Shown here: positions 1 through 5,466 of the stretch, piece after piece
Position numbering within the stretch: the first letter of the stretch is position 1
Layout: each line of letters starts with the position of its first letter
Source of the DNA: Caldifarciminota bacterium
GTDB taxonomy: Bacteria; Hydrothermota; Tepidihabitantia; SM23-42
Direction: 5' to 3'
Length of the DNA: 7,235 nt
Assembly (NCBI GenBank): GCA_030671005.1
Contig: DAOVAN010000081.1
Coordinates: 1 to 7,235, forward strand
Translations under genes and position numbers: made by a program
Notes under the pieces: generated by a model
Told to the model about the DNA's origin: nothing
Seen by the model: the letters and a program-made list of their open reading frames with translations, nothing else
The model's database searches: none

Positions 1-516
1 TGCGGTGCCGCCCCGCAGTTCTTTCATGCGCTCGTGCACGCTTTCGGCTAATAAATCGGTCTGCCTTCCTGAATCATTCACATAATACTCAGCGTGAGCA
101 GTGAAACCAGTCTGTCTAAGTAGTCTGATGAGCGCATCGCCCACCGCGGCCGCTCTTGCACTGACGACGTTTATCGGGCCGGTGGGGTTAGCACTCACGT
201 ACTCGATCAAGATTCTTCTGCCTTTTCCGAAATTTAGTTCAGGCACCTTTGTCAATTGCTCGTGCAAATATTCTTCACTAAGCGTGAAATTTATGAAGGC
301 CGGTTCATGCACCGATACCTTCTTTATGATCGCGCTCTTTATCTGAGACGCGATTCTTTCGGCGACTTCTTTCGGTCTCTTCCCTTCACGGGCTGCGACC
401 TTGAATGCCAGGTTAGTGTAGTAGTCTCCTTCCTTGTCTCTGGGTACATAGTCAATGACAATTTCTTCTTCGGGGAATTGTTTCTTGAGTATTTCTTTTA
501 TGTCTTTTCTAATCAC
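1..516 (-). CDS. argS: Arginyl-tRNA synthetase, N-terminal 172 residues (runs off left edge)
   Basis: Charges tRNA-Arg with arginine in the cytoplasm using ATP; a class I synthetase. Reading leftwards from 516 gives 172 codons. Residues 1-85 look like the ArgS-specific N-terminal domain that contacts the tRNA D-loop (contains KEGDYYTNLAFKVA, then EPAFINF). The catalytic domain begins near residue 100 with IEYVSANPTGP (104-114) and continues with AAAVGDAL and EYYVNDSGRQ (143-152), all strong ArgS signatures. The ATP-binding HIGH-type tetrad, HVGH in most ArgS after NPTGP, reads NVVS here (116-119). The KMSKS side lies outside the window. The GTG at 516 is the only plausible start: a TGA lies four codons upstream in frame. 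It overlaps the end of rsfS by 8 bp (GTGATTAG), so the two are translationally coupled. Last gene seen of a four-gene leftward operon. Confidence 0.93.
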   Translation of the reverse strand, partial: MIRKDIKEILKKQFPEEEIVIDYVPRDKEGDYYTNLAFKVAAREGKRPKEVAERIASQIKSAIIKKVSVHEPAFINFTLSEEYLHEQLTKVPELNFGKGRRILIEYVSANPTGPINVVSARAAAVGDALIRLLRQTGFTAHAEYYVNDSGRQTDLLAESVHERMKELRGGTA

Positions 517-847
517 TGCCGCTATTCACTCTCGGAGCATCGCCCCACAGCCTCTCCAGACCGTAGAATGCGCGTGCTTCCTTTGAAAATACGTGCACGA
601 TAACATCGAAGAAATCAAGAAGTACCCAGCTCGCTGCCTCCAGACCCTCGGTGTGTTGCGGTGATTCCTGCTCGATGATGTGGCTGGCTATTGTCTTTAT
701 GTGCACATCCGATAGGCCAGTCGCGATGACAAAAAAGTCTGTGATCGGAGACAGTTCACGCAGGTCAAATATGAGGATATCCTCACCTTTTTTCTGATCG
801 ACTATTGACGCCAGTTGCCTTGCCAAGGCTGCGCTATCCGTACTCAT
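509..847 (-). CDS. rsfS: Ribosomal silencing factor RsfS (Iojap/DUF143 family)
   Basis: RsfS binds ribosomal protein uL14 on the large subunit and blocks joining of the 30S subunit, lowering translation when nutrients run short. The 112-residue length is normal for the family. Visible family signatures are ITDFFVIATGLSDVH (about 35-49), followed by the helix IKTIASHI, and then SWVLLDFFDVIVHVFSKEAR (73-92) with YGLERLWGDAP (94-104), the classic C-terminal Iojap motif. The start is ATG at 847, 9 bp after the stop of the LytR_C-domain gene, with no strong Shine-Dalgarno, which fits coupled translation within an operon. Its tail overlaps the argS start. In many bacteria rsfS sits beside nadD or a LytR-type gene; a LytR_C neighbour is present here and nadD is not. 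Confidence 0.95.
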   Translation of the reverse strand: MSTDSAALARQLASIVDQKKGEDILIFDLRELSPITDFFVIATGLSDVHIKTIASHIIEQESPQHTEGLEAASWVLLDFFDVIVHVFSKEARAFYGLERLWGDAPRVNSGSD

Positions 848-856
848 TGGGTTCGG

Positions 857-1279
857 CTACAATTCTTTCTCGACATCGGGAAAATACTTGGTGTAATCCT
901 GCCCAAGAATCAAACTCACCTCCAGATGCAGCGCCTTATCTATATCCTTCCCGACATTCTTACATCCGATCACCTTCGCAAAGTGTCTTGCATTTTCGGT
1001 GTCTTCCCGACTGCGCTCAATTACGACAGTATTCAGGAAATCCCTGCTCGTCGCATTGCCAATCTTCACAACATTGAAACCCATTCTTCTCAAGATGTTT
1101 GCGACTTTCATTGCGAGCCTGTTCTCACCGCAACCATTGAGCACTTCCACACGAATGTTGCTGTTTCGCTTGCGAAGCTCCTCGGGATCCTCACGGGTGT
1201 ACATGAATATGATTGATATGAGGAAGGCGGTCAGAATGATGAGCAATATGTAAAGGAGTACCTTGCCTGACGGGTTCAT
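857..1279 (-). CDS. Single-pass membrane protein with LytR C-terminal (LytR_C) domain
   Basis: A 140-residue protein with a short N-terminal tail, one hydrophobic segment (about 7-27, LLYILLIILTAFLISIIFMY) and a soluble part predicted to lie outside the cytoplasm. Residues 43-134 resemble the LytR_C domain: RVEVLNGCGENRLAMKVA, then RRMGFNVVKIGNA, then TVVIERSREDTENARHFAKVIG and a closing EVSLILGQDY. In LytR-CpsA-Psr proteins this domain follows the wall-polymer ligase domain, but here the catalytic domain is absent. Its own activity is unknown. Stand-alone LytR_C proteins are often encoded next to rsfS, as here. The start is ATG 1279, 15 bp after the glmU-like stop, with only a weak ribosome binding site. 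The pairing with a UDP-GlcNAc-type enzyme suggests an envelope role, which is inference. Confidence 0.85.
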   Translation of the reverse strand: MNPSGKVLLYILLIILTAFLISIIFMYTREDPEELRKRNSNIRVEVLNGCGENRLAMKVANILRRMGFNVVKIGNATSRDFLNTVVIERSREDTENARHFAKVIGCKNVGKDIDKALHLEVSLILGQDYTKYFPDVEKEL

Positions 1280-1294
1280 CTCGATTCGTACAGA

Positions 1295-2233
1295 TTATCC
1301 ATTGGACGTCGTGATCCTCTTACCATCCTTGATCCAGACAAATGGGCCGACCGTTTCGCCGTCCTGAATTGTAGTGTTACCCTCGATTAATGTGTGCGGT
1401 CGTATGTGCACAGAATCTCCGATTCTCACGGAAAGGTCAATGTTGGTCGTCGCCGGGTCCTCGATGTAGACACCATGCTTCATCAAAAGAGCAAACCATT
1501 CCTGTTTGACGAGCTCACGGACCTGTGCGAGTTGTGCCTTGGAATTTACCCCGATAATTTCGGTTACGCTTTCAATCATATAGCCGCACACCCTTTTACC
1601 CGCACCCGCGATGTCACGGATAGCATCGGTGAGATAATACTCGCCTTGCTGGTTCTCATTGGTTATCTGTCCGAGTGCAGAGGCCAGCAAATTCCTGGAT
1701 CCAAGGTAGACACCGGCATTTATCTCTTTGATCTTGTGTTGCTCAGGAGTAGCATCGGTCTGTTCGATTATCGCCGCTATGCAATCATCGCTATCCCGTA
1801 TTATGCGACCATAGCCAAACGGATCGTCCATACGGCAGGTGAGAATCGTCACGTCGGCGCTGCTTTGTGCATGGTAATCGAATAGGTCTATGAGGGTCTG
1901 TTTCTTCAGGAGAGGAACGTCCCCACATAATATCAGGCCGATTTCTGACCTTGCTTTTTCCAATCCCTTTCGCGCCGCGTCGCCACTCCCCAGTGGCTTT
2001 TCTTGGATGGCGTAGTGTATGTCATTCCCCAGTGAATCATAGATGCGGTCTTTTGTATTGTTGACCACCAGAACCGTTTCCGCGCTACCGATTTCGCGGG
2101 CCAGTTCCAATACGAAGGAGATTATGGGTTTTCCCAATATGCGGTGCAGGATTTTTGGAGTCTTTGACTTCATGCGTTTGCCGACACCCGCGGCCAAGAT
2201 AATAGTACTTAGTTTGTCATGTAATATGGGCAT
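1295..2233 (-). CDS. Short GlmU-type nucleotidyltransferase (UDP-GlcNAc pyrophosphorylase domain, no acetyltransferase)
   Basis: Probably makes UDP-N-acetylglucosamine from GlcNAc-1-phosphate and UTP, the precursor for peptidoglycan and lipopolysaccharide. From ATG 2233 it is 312 residues. Residues 8-235 are the GlmU pyrophosphorylase fold: LAAGVGKRMKSKTPKILH (13-30, with the NTP-binding loop and K27), LGSGDA (81-86), LCGDVPLL (102-109, metal-binding D105), EINAGVY (170-176) and NQQGEYYLTDAI (194-205). Residues about 260-305 form only a few left-handed hexapeptide coils before a clean stop. Full GlmU is about 450-460 residues with an acetyltransferase domain, which is missing here. An open frame extends to a TTG at 2287, but that stretch is occupied by the promoter, so ATG 2233 is preferred. 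First gene of the leftward operon. Related sugar nucleotidyltransferases with another sugar substrate cannot be excluded. Confidence 0.82.
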   Translation of the reverse strand: MPILHDKLSTIILAAGVGKRMKSKTPKILHRILGKPIISFVLELAREIGSAETVLVVNNTKDRIYDSLGNDIHYAIQEKPLGSGDAARKGLEKARSEIGLILCGDVPLLKKQTLIDLFDYHAQSSADVTILTCRMDDPFGYGRIIRDSDDCIAAIIEQTDATPEQHKIKEINAGVYLGSRNLLASALGQITNENQQGEYYLTDAIRDIAGAGKRVCGYMIESVTEIIGVNSKAQLAQVRELVKQEWFALLMKHGVYIEDPATTNIDLSVRIGDSVHIRPHTLIEGNTTIQDGETVGPFVWIKDGKRITTSNG

Positions 2234-2253
2234 TTTTGAAGTTGCCACGATTA

Positions 2254-2281
2254 AATATAACCAAATATCTAAATATGTCAA
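2254..2281 (-). promoter_or_regulatory. Housekeeping sigma-70-type promoter of the glmU-like/rsfS/argS operon
   Basis: Reading leftwards, a perfect -35 TTGACA (2281-2276), a 16-bp AT-rich spacer and a -10 TATATT (2259-2254). The predicted transcript start is near 2246-2248, about 14 nt before ATG 2233. This leaves a very short leader without an obvious Shine-Dalgarno. It explains why the 18 extra codons of open frame upstream of 2233 should not be annotated as protein. Confidence 0.78.
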
Positions 2282-2383
2282 GAGCAACCGAGTTTTTCTT
2301 ACCCTTCTCTGCGTAATTGTTTCACTCCACTGTCTGGCATTGTAGGTGGTGGTCGAGCAGGGGAGTTCTGGATACTGCGAGCA

Positions 2384-2411
2384 TTGACAGTGTTCTGAAG
2401 AATGCTAAAAT
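2384..2411 (+). promoter_or_regulatory. Sigma-70-type promoter of the HAD phosphatase gene
   Basis: Perfect -35 TTGACA (2384-2389), 16-bp spacer and -10 TAAAAT (2406-2411). The predicted start is near 2417-2419. It is divergent from the glmU operon promoter, with about 100 bp between the two -35 boxes. The promoter covers the upstream ATG at 2402, so translation must begin downstream of it. Confidence 0.72.
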
Positions 2412-2440
2412 CATGGGTGCGGAACATCAATGGTTCACGG

Positions 2441-3058
2441 GTGAGAATCAGAGCAATGCTATTTGACCTTGATGGTGTTTTAGTCGATAGTTTTGATGCT
2501 TGGTTTCATCAGTTTCAGGATGTACTACGGCATTTCGGATTCGAACCTATAAGCGAAGAAGTATTTCGCCGTCACTGGGGGCGCAGCACCGAAGACGACG
2601 TTAACACCTTCATGCCAGGCATCGCAGTAGACGCGGTACGACAATACTTTCATGACCACTACGATGAGTACATGCCATACCTGATGATTACGCCTCACGC
2701 ACACGAAGCCCTGAAAGAACTTAGGGATCTTGGGCTGCAACTTGGGTGTGTCACGAATTCGCATCGGAGAATCGTACAGCATATCCTAGCGTATTTACGC
2801 ATGGGTGAATTGTTCGATGCAGTGATAACTGCCGATGACGTCAAAAGACCCAAACCAGCGCCCGACATGATAGTGCAGATATGCCGCCGGCTGGACGTGA
2901 TGCCACAGCACGCGGTTTTCATTGGTGATACAGATACCGACTCCAGAGCTGGTCTTGCTGCCGGATGCAGAGTCATCGGTTATCGCTTCGGCAATGGCGA
3001 GCGTGTGATGGATCTGACGGAACTCCCTGTTCTGGTCAAGAAATCACTGTCAGAATAA
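2441..3058 (+). CDS. HAD-superfamily phosphatase, phosphoglycolate phosphatase/PpaX-like
   Basis: Hydrolyses a phosphomonoester through an aspartyl-phosphate in the cytoplasm; the substrate is not readable from sequence (phosphoglycolate, pyrophosphate or a sugar phosphate are typical for this subgroup). With a GTG start at 2441 it has 205 residues. Motif I is LFDLDGVLVDS (7-17; nucleophile D9, acid D11), motif II is VTNS (104-107), motif III is KRPKPAPD (135-142, K138), and motif IV is IGDTDTD (161-167, D163 and D167). The helical cap (about 20-80) is the type C1 seen in PGP-like enzymes. The open frame begins at ATG 2402, but that lies inside the promoter. GTG 2441 or ATG 2456 remain, and 2441 is preferred because homologues usually have a few residues before LFDLDG. 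Monocistronic; no terminator is evident after it. Confidence 0.88.
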   Translation: MRIRAMLFDLDGVLVDSFDAWFHQFQDVLRHFGFEPISEEVFRRHWGRSTEDDVNTFMPGIAVDAVRQYFHDHYDEYMPYLMITPHAHEALKELRDLGLQLGCVTNSHRRIVQHILAYLRMGELFDAVITADDVKRPKPAPDMIVQICRRLDVMPQHAVFIGDTDTDSRAGLAAGCRVIGYRFGNGERVMDLTELPVLVKKSLSE

Positions 3059-3155
3059 AAGTTCTAATAGGGCATCGTGGTATTGAGTGACTGTTCGATT
3101 TACGGTGGGAACTTGTAATTGCGCCATTTATGCCTGTCTTGCCTGTCCGCGCTTT

Positions 3156-3226
3156 TGTAGTTGTTTGATTCATCAAACATGCCCAATGAACCTGTCCTGA
3201 ACTTGTCGAAGGATTGGGCAACTACA
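3156..3226. repeat. 71-bp nested palindrome, dispersed REP/MITE-like element able to form a three-way junction
   Basis: Outer arms TGTAGTT (3156-3162) and AACTACA (3220-3226) are perfectly complementary. They enclose two hairpins side by side: GTTTGAT-TC-ATCAAAC (3163-3178), and GCCCAAT (3181-3187) paired with ATTGGGC (3213-3219) around an inner segment. Only the two bases at 3179-3180 are left unpaired at the junction. The inner segment contains TGAACTTGTCGAAGG, close to the CCTGAGCTTGTCGAAGG-type intergenic repeat common in many metagenome-derived genomes. No coding capacity or target-site duplication was recognised. Whether more copies exist cannot be seen in this window. Confidence 0.65.
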
Positions 3227-3302
3227 GGGGTGGGTTGGCGCGATGAATTTGATCTGCCCTAAAACCTCCTTCAGCCGAGTATATCCCCGCCAAAATCATC
3301 AA

Positions 3303-3349
3303 TCCACTTTTATCTTTCAAAAACACCCAATAAGTCCAGTTTTATCTTT
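3303..3349 (+). repeat. Pair of 15-bp direct repeats upstream of the lipoprotein promoter
   Basis: TCCACTTTTATCTTT (3303-3317) and TCCAGTTTTATCTTT (3335-3349) differ at one base and lie 32 bp apart, about three helical turns. They sit about 60-107 bp upstream of the predicted transcript start at 3410. The placement suits paired regulator-binding sites, but both copies are T-rich, so a chance or slippage origin is possible. Confidence 0.45.
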
Positions 3350-3375
3350 TGCCTAACAGTACTATTGATACGAAC

Positions 3376-3403
3376 TTGACTTATGCTCATATATGACTAT
3401 GAT
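3376..3403 (+). promoter_or_regulatory. Sigma-70-type promoter of the lipoprotein/outer-membrane gene pair
   Basis: -35 TTGACT (3376-3381), 16-bp spacer and -10 TATGAT (3398-3403). The predicted start is 3410-3411, which is the first base of ATG 3411, so the message may be leaderless. The ATG codons at 3393 and 3399 fall inside the promoter. Confidence 0.68.
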
Positions 3404-3410
3404 TAGGGTT

Positions 3411-4469
3411 ATGAAGAAGTACCTGCCGCTACTATTCATTATCTTTGTTAGTTGTAACGAAGAGCCGATAGGGAATGTACGAGGCGAACTCACTCCTCAG
3501 GTGCTTGAGCTCTCGACCTTCACTACATTCACCGAGTACAAGAACGTACCTGTCGGGCAGTCTCTCAATCTAGTCTTGGGAAAGAATGATGAGTATGAGT
3601 CACGTGTGCTCATCAAGTTTCAATACACTGACACAACATATACCGGTTTGGATGAAATAAAGTTCATCATGAACCTGAACGATGAGTTCGAGAACGATAC
3701 ACTGACTTTCAGTATCCATGCCTTGAATAATACGTTCGCCGAATTCGAAGCAAATTGGACACACCGAACACTGGATGAAACATGGCAAACTGCCGGTGGT
3801 GATTTCGAAAGTGATTCAATACGTGAAGGTATCGTAGAAGGTGATTCGGTTGTCCTATATTTCAATTACATTGAGTTGCAAGAGATACTTCAGTCAACGG
3901 GCATTGTTCTCATTCCGCGCGACACAGGTTTTGTGTATCTTGAATCCAAACAGGGCGCCAACGGCCCCAGACTGGAACTCATCAAGAATGAGAACACACT
4001 CCCGGTCTTCGCCGAGGCTGACTGCCATATTGTCGTGGGTCCGGAACCGTCGCTCTTCGACGATTGGATTGGTTCGGGATGGGTCTATCGCGATTTTGTC
4101 AAATTCAACTACGATACTCTGCTCGATAACAATCTGGCGATTTATGGGGAGCTTACTTTCAGGTGTTCGGGATATTTCAGTAGCCGCGATTCTGTTCATG
4201 TTGGTATCCGCGAGCTTCTCGAACCTTTTTCAACCTTTGATACCCCGACCGGGCTGCTCATAGCATTGGAGAAGATCGAAGTCGGTGACACCCTCGTCAC
4301 TATTGACATCGTGAAACATATCCAGCGCATGATAGATCATCCTGATTCGAACTTTGGTATCTACATAACCCTTTCTCCAGAAACCTATGACATATCACGC
4401 GTCGAGATAGTGCGGGGATCGCACCTGCTGACCGCAGGCTATGTTGAACCACCAGAACCTCGCTGGTAG
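3411..4469 (+). CDS. Lipoprotein with two DNRLRE-like beta modules
   Basis: From ATG 3411 it has 352 residues. The N-terminus MKKYLPLLFIIFVSC is a lipoprotein signal with the lipidated residue at C15; F at -3 is a slightly unusual lipobox, and N follows the cysteine, not the inner-membrane-retention D. The mature part looks all-beta. Residues ~25-190 resemble a DNRLRE-type domain (a surface/carbohydrate-associated fold): ESRVLIKFQY (63-72), NWTHRTLDETWQ (115-126), then LESKQGANGPRLEL (177-190). Residues ~195-345 look like a second, more divergent copy ending EIVRGSHLLTAGY. The open frame begins at 3393, but the -10 box lies there and the signal fits ATG 3411. Function unknown; probably a cell-surface protein working with the outer-membrane protein encoded 15 bp downstream. 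No strong Shine-Dalgarno precedes ATG 3411. Confidence 0.72.
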   Translation: MKKYLPLLFIIFVSCNEEPIGNVRGELTPQVLELSTFTTFTEYKNVPVGQSLNLVLGKNDEYESRVLIKFQYTDTTYTGLDEIKFIMNLNDEFENDTLTFSIHALNNTFAEFEANWTHRTLDETWQTAGGDFESDSIREGIVEGDSVVLYFNYIELQEILQSTGIVLIPRDTGFVYLESKQGANGPRLELIKNENTLPVFAEADCHIVVGPEPSLFDDWIGSGWVYRDFVKFNYDTLLDNNLAIYGELTFRCSGYFSSRDSVHVGIRELLEPFSTFDTPTGLLIALEKIEVGDTLVTIDIVKHIQRMIDHPDSNFGIYITLSPETYDISRVEIVRGSHLLTAGYVEPPEPRW

Positions 4470-4484
4470 CGAGACCGGAGGAAC

Positions 4485-5420
4485 ATGGGCACGCTGCTAC
4501 TACTACTGATTGGTGCTTCGATGTTCTCGATCGATGGCATCGGTGAGGACTTGAGTGTTTTTCGTACTCCGTTCATAGAAGACGATCGGCTAGCACACAT
4601 TAAGTTCTCCTTCTATCCGGAATTCAATATTCTGTATGAGGATGGTAATTACCGCAGTATCTTCTGGACAAATCCATTGAACTTCTCGATATCGGTTCCT
4701 ATGGTCAAGGGGTTCACCTTCATGACGGGCAATCGGGAACGCTTTAATCAGTCTTTCGATATCTATTATGAAGACACCATTCTCAGTGTAAATCAGTATG
4801 GTGAAGGTGGGATTGAAGAGATCTATGTAGTATTGAGCAAGAATTTTGGCATCGGTGAGCTAGTCCTGAGCGGTTCTTACCTCTTTGGTAATTCCTCGGA
4901 GATCTGGACATATGACATGGCTAATCATACGCTGGCCGACACATTCACCTACAAGTACCGGGGTAACATTTTTGGTTGTGGGATAAGACATGCACTGTTC
5001 TCAATTGCGTATGAAGGTCTTGGTACGGTCGATGCGACTCAGGCTGATGCCAATAGCGACACCACGTTTGATTTACCGAAGCGGCTCTCCATCGCCATCA
5101 CCCCGAAGATTGGCTCATGGCAGACAGAATTCAAGTACGAGCATTCTTTCTGGGGTGAGGATGCAATTTCGCCAAACCGTTTCAAGCTGGGCGTGCGAAG
5201 AGGAGCGTATGGTGTTGCTTATCGGTTCAACCCCTGGTACATCGAAGGCATTAATGAACATGGTTTAGATCTAGATGTGTCAGTACCATTGGGTGGTGTT
5301 GGCTCAGCCTCTTTAGGATTGTACACGACATACAGATACAAGGATGACCTGCACGAACTGCAGATCATCCCATCATTGCACCTTGTACTGAATGAAATAT
5401 TTACGCGCCGGCGCAAATAA
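4485..5420 (+). CDS. Probable outer-membrane beta-barrel protein, uncharacterised
   Basis: A 311-residue protein with a hydrophobic N-terminus (MGTLLLLLIGASMFS) that reads as an export signal, although it lacks the usual lysines or arginines before the hydrophobic core. The rest is rich in alternating polar/hydrophobic, aromatic and glycine-containing strands, such as FGCGIRHALFSIAYEGLG, RLSIAITPKIGSW, RFKLGVRRGAYGVAYRF and ASLGLYTTYRY, which is typical of a transmembrane beta-barrel. The C-terminus ends IFTRRRK and not in an aromatic residue, so the standard barrel-insertion signal is not obvious. I recognise no named family. A strong GGAGG (4477-4481) lies 3 nt before ATG. It shares a transcript with the lipoprotein upstream, is in the same reading frame, and is separated from it by that gene's TAG and five codons. 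An intrinsic terminator follows. Confidence 0.65.
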   Translation: MGTLLLLLIGASMFSIDGIGEDLSVFRTPFIEDDRLAHIKFSFYPEFNILYEDGNYRSIFWTNPLNFSISVPMVKGFTFMTGNRERFNQSFDIYYEDTILSVNQYGEGGIEEIYVVLSKNFGIGELVLSGSYLFGNSSEIWTYDMANHTLADTFTYKYRGNIFGCGIRHALFSIAYEGLGTVDATQADANSDTTFDLPKRLSIAITPKIGSWQTEFKYEHSFWGEDAISPNRFKLGVRRGAYGVAYRFNPWYIEGINEHGLDLDVSVPLGGVGSASLGLYTTYRYKDDLHELQIIPSLHLVLNEIFTRRRK

Positions 5421-5422
5421 CA

Positions 5423-5452
5423 CTGCTGCCATGTCGCGGCACAGTTTTTTTT
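5423..5452 (+). terminator. Rho-independent terminator after the outer-membrane protein gene
   Basis: Stem CTG (5423-5425) plus TGCC (5427-5430), with one bulged C, pairs with GGCA (5438-5441) plus CAG (5442-5444) across a 7-nt loop. Eight consecutive T follow (5445-5452). It ends only 14 bp before the start codon of the next gene on the same strand. Confidence 0.72.
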
Positions 5453-5466
5453 AGCCTAATTGGATC

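Larger units (their letters stand above)
3059..3410. other. Non-coding gap between HAD gene and lipoprotein gene
   Basis: About 350 bp without a credible gene. The first ~95 bp (3059-3155) show only a tandem TGCCTGTC pair (3131-3138 and 3140-3147). Then come the nested palindrome (3156-3226), unassigned sequence to about 3302, a 15-bp direct-repeat pair (3303-3349) and a promoter (3376-3403). A small leftward open frame across the palindrome (3221-3036) encodes a PSTSSGQ-type peptide typical of spurious translation of this repeat class, and is not called. Confidence 0.7.

Noticed and set aside
256..603. Rightward open frames opposite argS and rsfS
   Set aside because: They lie antisense to two genes with unmistakable protein signatures and show no domain of their own.
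3059..3114. AAGTTC (3059-3064) and GAACTT (3109-3114) as a terminator for the HAD gene
   Set aside because: Six pairs across a 44-nt loop with no T-run; too weak to call.
3181..3219. GCCCAAT...ATTGGGC resembles the RYYYAAC/GTTRRRY core ends of an integron attC site
   Set aside because: The conserved AAC/GTT triplets needed for IntI cleavage are AAT/ATT here, no integrase or gene cassette is nearby, and the element is enclosed in a further palindrome, which fits a REP/MITE-like repeat better.
3036..3221. Leftward 61-codon open frame across the intergenic palindrome (MPNPSTSSGQ...)
   Set aside because: It reads through the dispersed repeat and the PSTSSGQ peptide is a typical spurious product of that repeat; there is no ribosome binding site or homologous domain.
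5376..5403. TTGCAC-16-TATTTA as a promoter for the response regulator
   Set aside because: Only three of six matches in each box, and it lies upstream of the intrinsic terminator that would stop the transcript.
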